A stretch of 5,716 nt of DNA, from NCBI GenBank assembly GCA_031266955.1, contig JAISAA010000069.1:1-5716 (forward strand), in the 5' to 3' direction. This document shows, piece by piece, positions 4,499-5,716 of this stretch. Within the stretch, counting starts at the first letter, position 1. The number at the start of each line of letters is the position of its first letter. The notes under the pieces were generated by a model. It saw only the letters and a list, made by a program, of their open reading frames with translations. It searched no databases and was not told where the DNA came from. Both the position numbers and the translations under genes were made by a program. The stretch comes from Oscillospiraceae bacterium (lineage in GTDB: Bacteria > Bacillota > Clostridia > Oscillospirales > Oscillospiraceae).

Positions 4499-5509
4499 AT
4501 GGCGTGTAAAATAGGCATCAACGGGTTCGGGCGCATAGGCCGGCACGTTTTAAGGCAGGGCGTCGGGATGGACGGCGTCGAATTCGTCGGGGTGAACGAC
4601 CCGTTCGTCACGCCCGACTATATGGCTTACCTTTTGAAATACGATTCCATACACGGGCGCTTCGACGGCGAGATAGAGTCCGGCGACGACTGTCTCATCG
4701 TCAACGGGCATAAGATCAAGCTCTCGTTTGAAAAGGATCCGGAGCGCATCCCGTGGGCCGACGCCGGAGCGGATTACGTCGTCGAAGCGACCGGCGTGTT
4801 CACCTCGGCGGAAAAGGCGGCGCGGCATTTAGACGCCGGGGCAAAAAAGGTGATAATATCCGCGCCGTCCGCCGACGCGCCGATGTTCGTTATGGGCGTC
4901 AACCACAAAACCTATGCTCCGGGTATGAACGTCGTTTCCAACGCGTCGTGCACAACGAACTGCCTCGCCCCTCTCGCGAAGGTCATAAACGACGCTTTCG
5001 GCATCGAGGAAGGGCTCATGACGACCGTCCACGCTATGACGGCGTCCCAAAAAACCGTTGACGGAGTCTCCGCCAAGGATTGGCGCGCGGGCAGGAGCGT
5101 TATGAACAACATAATCCCATCTTCCACGGGCGCGGCGAAGGCCGTCGGGCGCGTGATACCGGAGCTGAACGGAAAGCTCACCGGAATTTCTTTGCGCGTG
5201 CCGACCTCCGACGTGTCGGTCGTCGATATGACGGTGAGACTGACAAAAAACGCCCCGTTTGACGAAATCTGTGCGGCGGTAAAAGCAGCGTCTGAGCGCG
5301 ATTACCGCGGCATCATCGCTTACGCGGACTTTGACGCCGTCTCTATGGATTTTCTGGGCGATACGCACACCTGTATTTTTGACGAGCGCGCCGGCATCGC
5401 GTTAAACGACCGCTTCGTCAAGCTCGTCGCCTGGTACGACAACGAGATTGGCTACGCGTCCAAGGTCGTAGAGCTGATAAGGTATATGAACTCCGTCGAT
5501 ATAAGCTGA
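4499..5509 (+). CDS. gap: Type I glyceraldehyde-3-phosphate dehydrogenase
   Basis: This enzyme oxidises and phosphorylates glyceraldehyde 3-phosphate to 1,3-bisphosphoglycerate with NAD in glycolysis, in the cytoplasm. The 336-residue protein is full length for the homotetrameric family. Residues 5-15 hold the Rossmann signature IGINGFGRIGR. Asp34 in GVNDPF is the acidic residue expected to bind the adenosine ribose and favours NAD over NADP. The catalytic motif SNASCTTNCLAP places the nucleophile at Cys151, and TVHAMT gives the base His178. The substrate/phosphate-binding region NIIPSSTGAAKAVG and the C-terminal WYDNEIGYASKV (312-323) are intact. Val190 occupies the position that is Pro in many NAD-linked homologues (TVDGV instead of TVDGP). 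The gene is divergent from nrdDG with its own promoter and a repeat-rich leader. No clear terminator follows before the next gene, 108 bases on. Confidence 0.98.
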   Translation: MACKIGINGFGRIGRHVLRQGVGMDGVEFVGVNDPFVTPDYMAYLLKYDSIHGRFDGEIESGDDCLIVNGHKIKLSFEKDPERIPWADAGADYVVEATGVFTSAEKAARHLDAGAKKVIISAPSADAPMFVMGVNHKTYAPGMNVVSNASCTTNCLAPLAKVINDAFGIEEGLMTTVHAMTASQKTVDGVSAKDWRAGRSVMNNIIPSSTGAAKAVGRVIPELNGKLTGISLRVPTSDVSVVDMTVRLTKNAPFDEICAAVKAASERDYRGIIAYADFDAVSMDFLGDTHTCIFDERAGIALNDRFVKLVAWYDNEIGYASKVVELIRYMNSVDIS

Positions 5510-5546
5510 GCGGAACGCAAATTTAATACGGATATTCCTCAAAGTC

Positions 5547-5575
5547 GTCACACTCACCGCGCCGCCGAATATAAT
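5547..5575 (+). promoter_or_regulatory. Possible promoter of the gene at the right edge
   Basis: GTCACA (5547-5552, 4/6) is followed by a 17-base spacer and a perfect TATAAT (5570-5575). Transcription would start near 5582, about 36 bases before the ATG at 5618. The weak -35 limits confidence. Read-through from gap is also possible because I see no terminator between the two. Confidence 0.5.
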
Positions 5576-5617
5576 ATACGGTATAAGGCAAGCGGCTATA
5601 GCGAGGAGTGATTTGGT

Positions 5618-5716
5618 ATGCCGAAAAATGCGAACGATATGAACGGTATAAATATTGACGCGGACGGTTTTTTGAACACGCCGGAGGGGAAAAAGCTCGC
5701 GGGGCGGCGGGGCGAT
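5618..5716 (+). CDS. Unrecognised protein, N-terminal 33 residues (gene cut by window edge)
   Basis: An ATG at 5618 opens a frame that runs for 33 codons to the right edge without a stop. It is preceded by GAGGAG (5603-5608), 9 bases upstream, and by a candidate promoter. The visible residues begin MPKNANDMNGINIDADG and continue with FLNTPEGKKLAGRRGD. They are hydrophilic, with no signal peptide or membrane segment. The TPEGKKLAGR stretch resembles a short amphipathic helix. I do not recognise the family and the fragment is too short for a function. Translation is supported by the ribosome binding site, spacing and open frame. Confidence 0.6.
   Translation, partial: MPKNANDMNGINIDADGFLNTPEGKKLAGRRGD

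Noticed and set aside
4829..5368. Minus-strand open frame of 179 codons inside gap
   Set aside because: It is antisense to highly conserved GAPDH codons. Its composition, rich in Arg and Val, is that of a shadow frame.
1..5716. CRISPR array, insertion sequence, phage or attachment site
   Set aside because: No regularly spaced repeats, terminal inverted repeats, transposase or integrase frames were seen. All repeats found are short and local.

Overview
The window looks like chromosomal DNA of an obligately or facultatively anaerobic, low-GC-phylum (Firmicutes/Clostridia-like) bacterium whose own base composition is fairly G+C-rich. This is inferred from an oxygen-independent (class III) ribonucleotide reductase operon, strong GGAGG-type ribosome binding sites on nearly every gene, sigma-A-type TTGACA/TATAAT promoters, TTG start usage, and an NrdR-like operator. 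No plasmid, phage, transposon or CRISPR feature is visible.

Layout, left to right. Four genes lie on the minus strand: the N-terminal 62 codons of smpB (1-186, running off the left edge) with its own promoter; a small secreted lipoprotein (428-1009) with a TPDEP repeat linker, its own promoter and a strong UUCG-capped terminator; and the nrdD-nrdG pair (4106-1716 and 1687-1202), separated by only 28 bases and clearly one operon. A 392-base divergent intergenic region (4107-4498) separates nrdD from two plus-strand genes: gap (4499-5509, type I glyceraldehyde-3-phosphate dehydrogenase) and the first 33 codons of an unrecognised protein (5618-5716, running off the right edge).

How the parts work together. 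NrdG is the radical-SAM activase that installs the glycyl radical on NrdD, which then makes deoxynucleoside triphosphates without oxygen. The nrdDG promoter carries one clear and one degenerate 16-bp NrdR-like box at a 31-bp spacing, the second overlapping the -10, so dNTP-responsive repression by NrdR is likely. gap is a glycolytic housekeeping gene with an extended -10 promoter and an unusual cluster of TAAAC/GTTTA repeats in its leader that could be an operator.

The window is largely ordinary. I did not find a convincing new multi-gene system. The parts least explained by known features are the structured 4231-4380 stretch between nrdD and gap, the repeat cluster in the gap leader, the 8-bp tandem repeat that fills the space between the two NrdR-like boxes, and the C-terminal domain of the lipoprotein.
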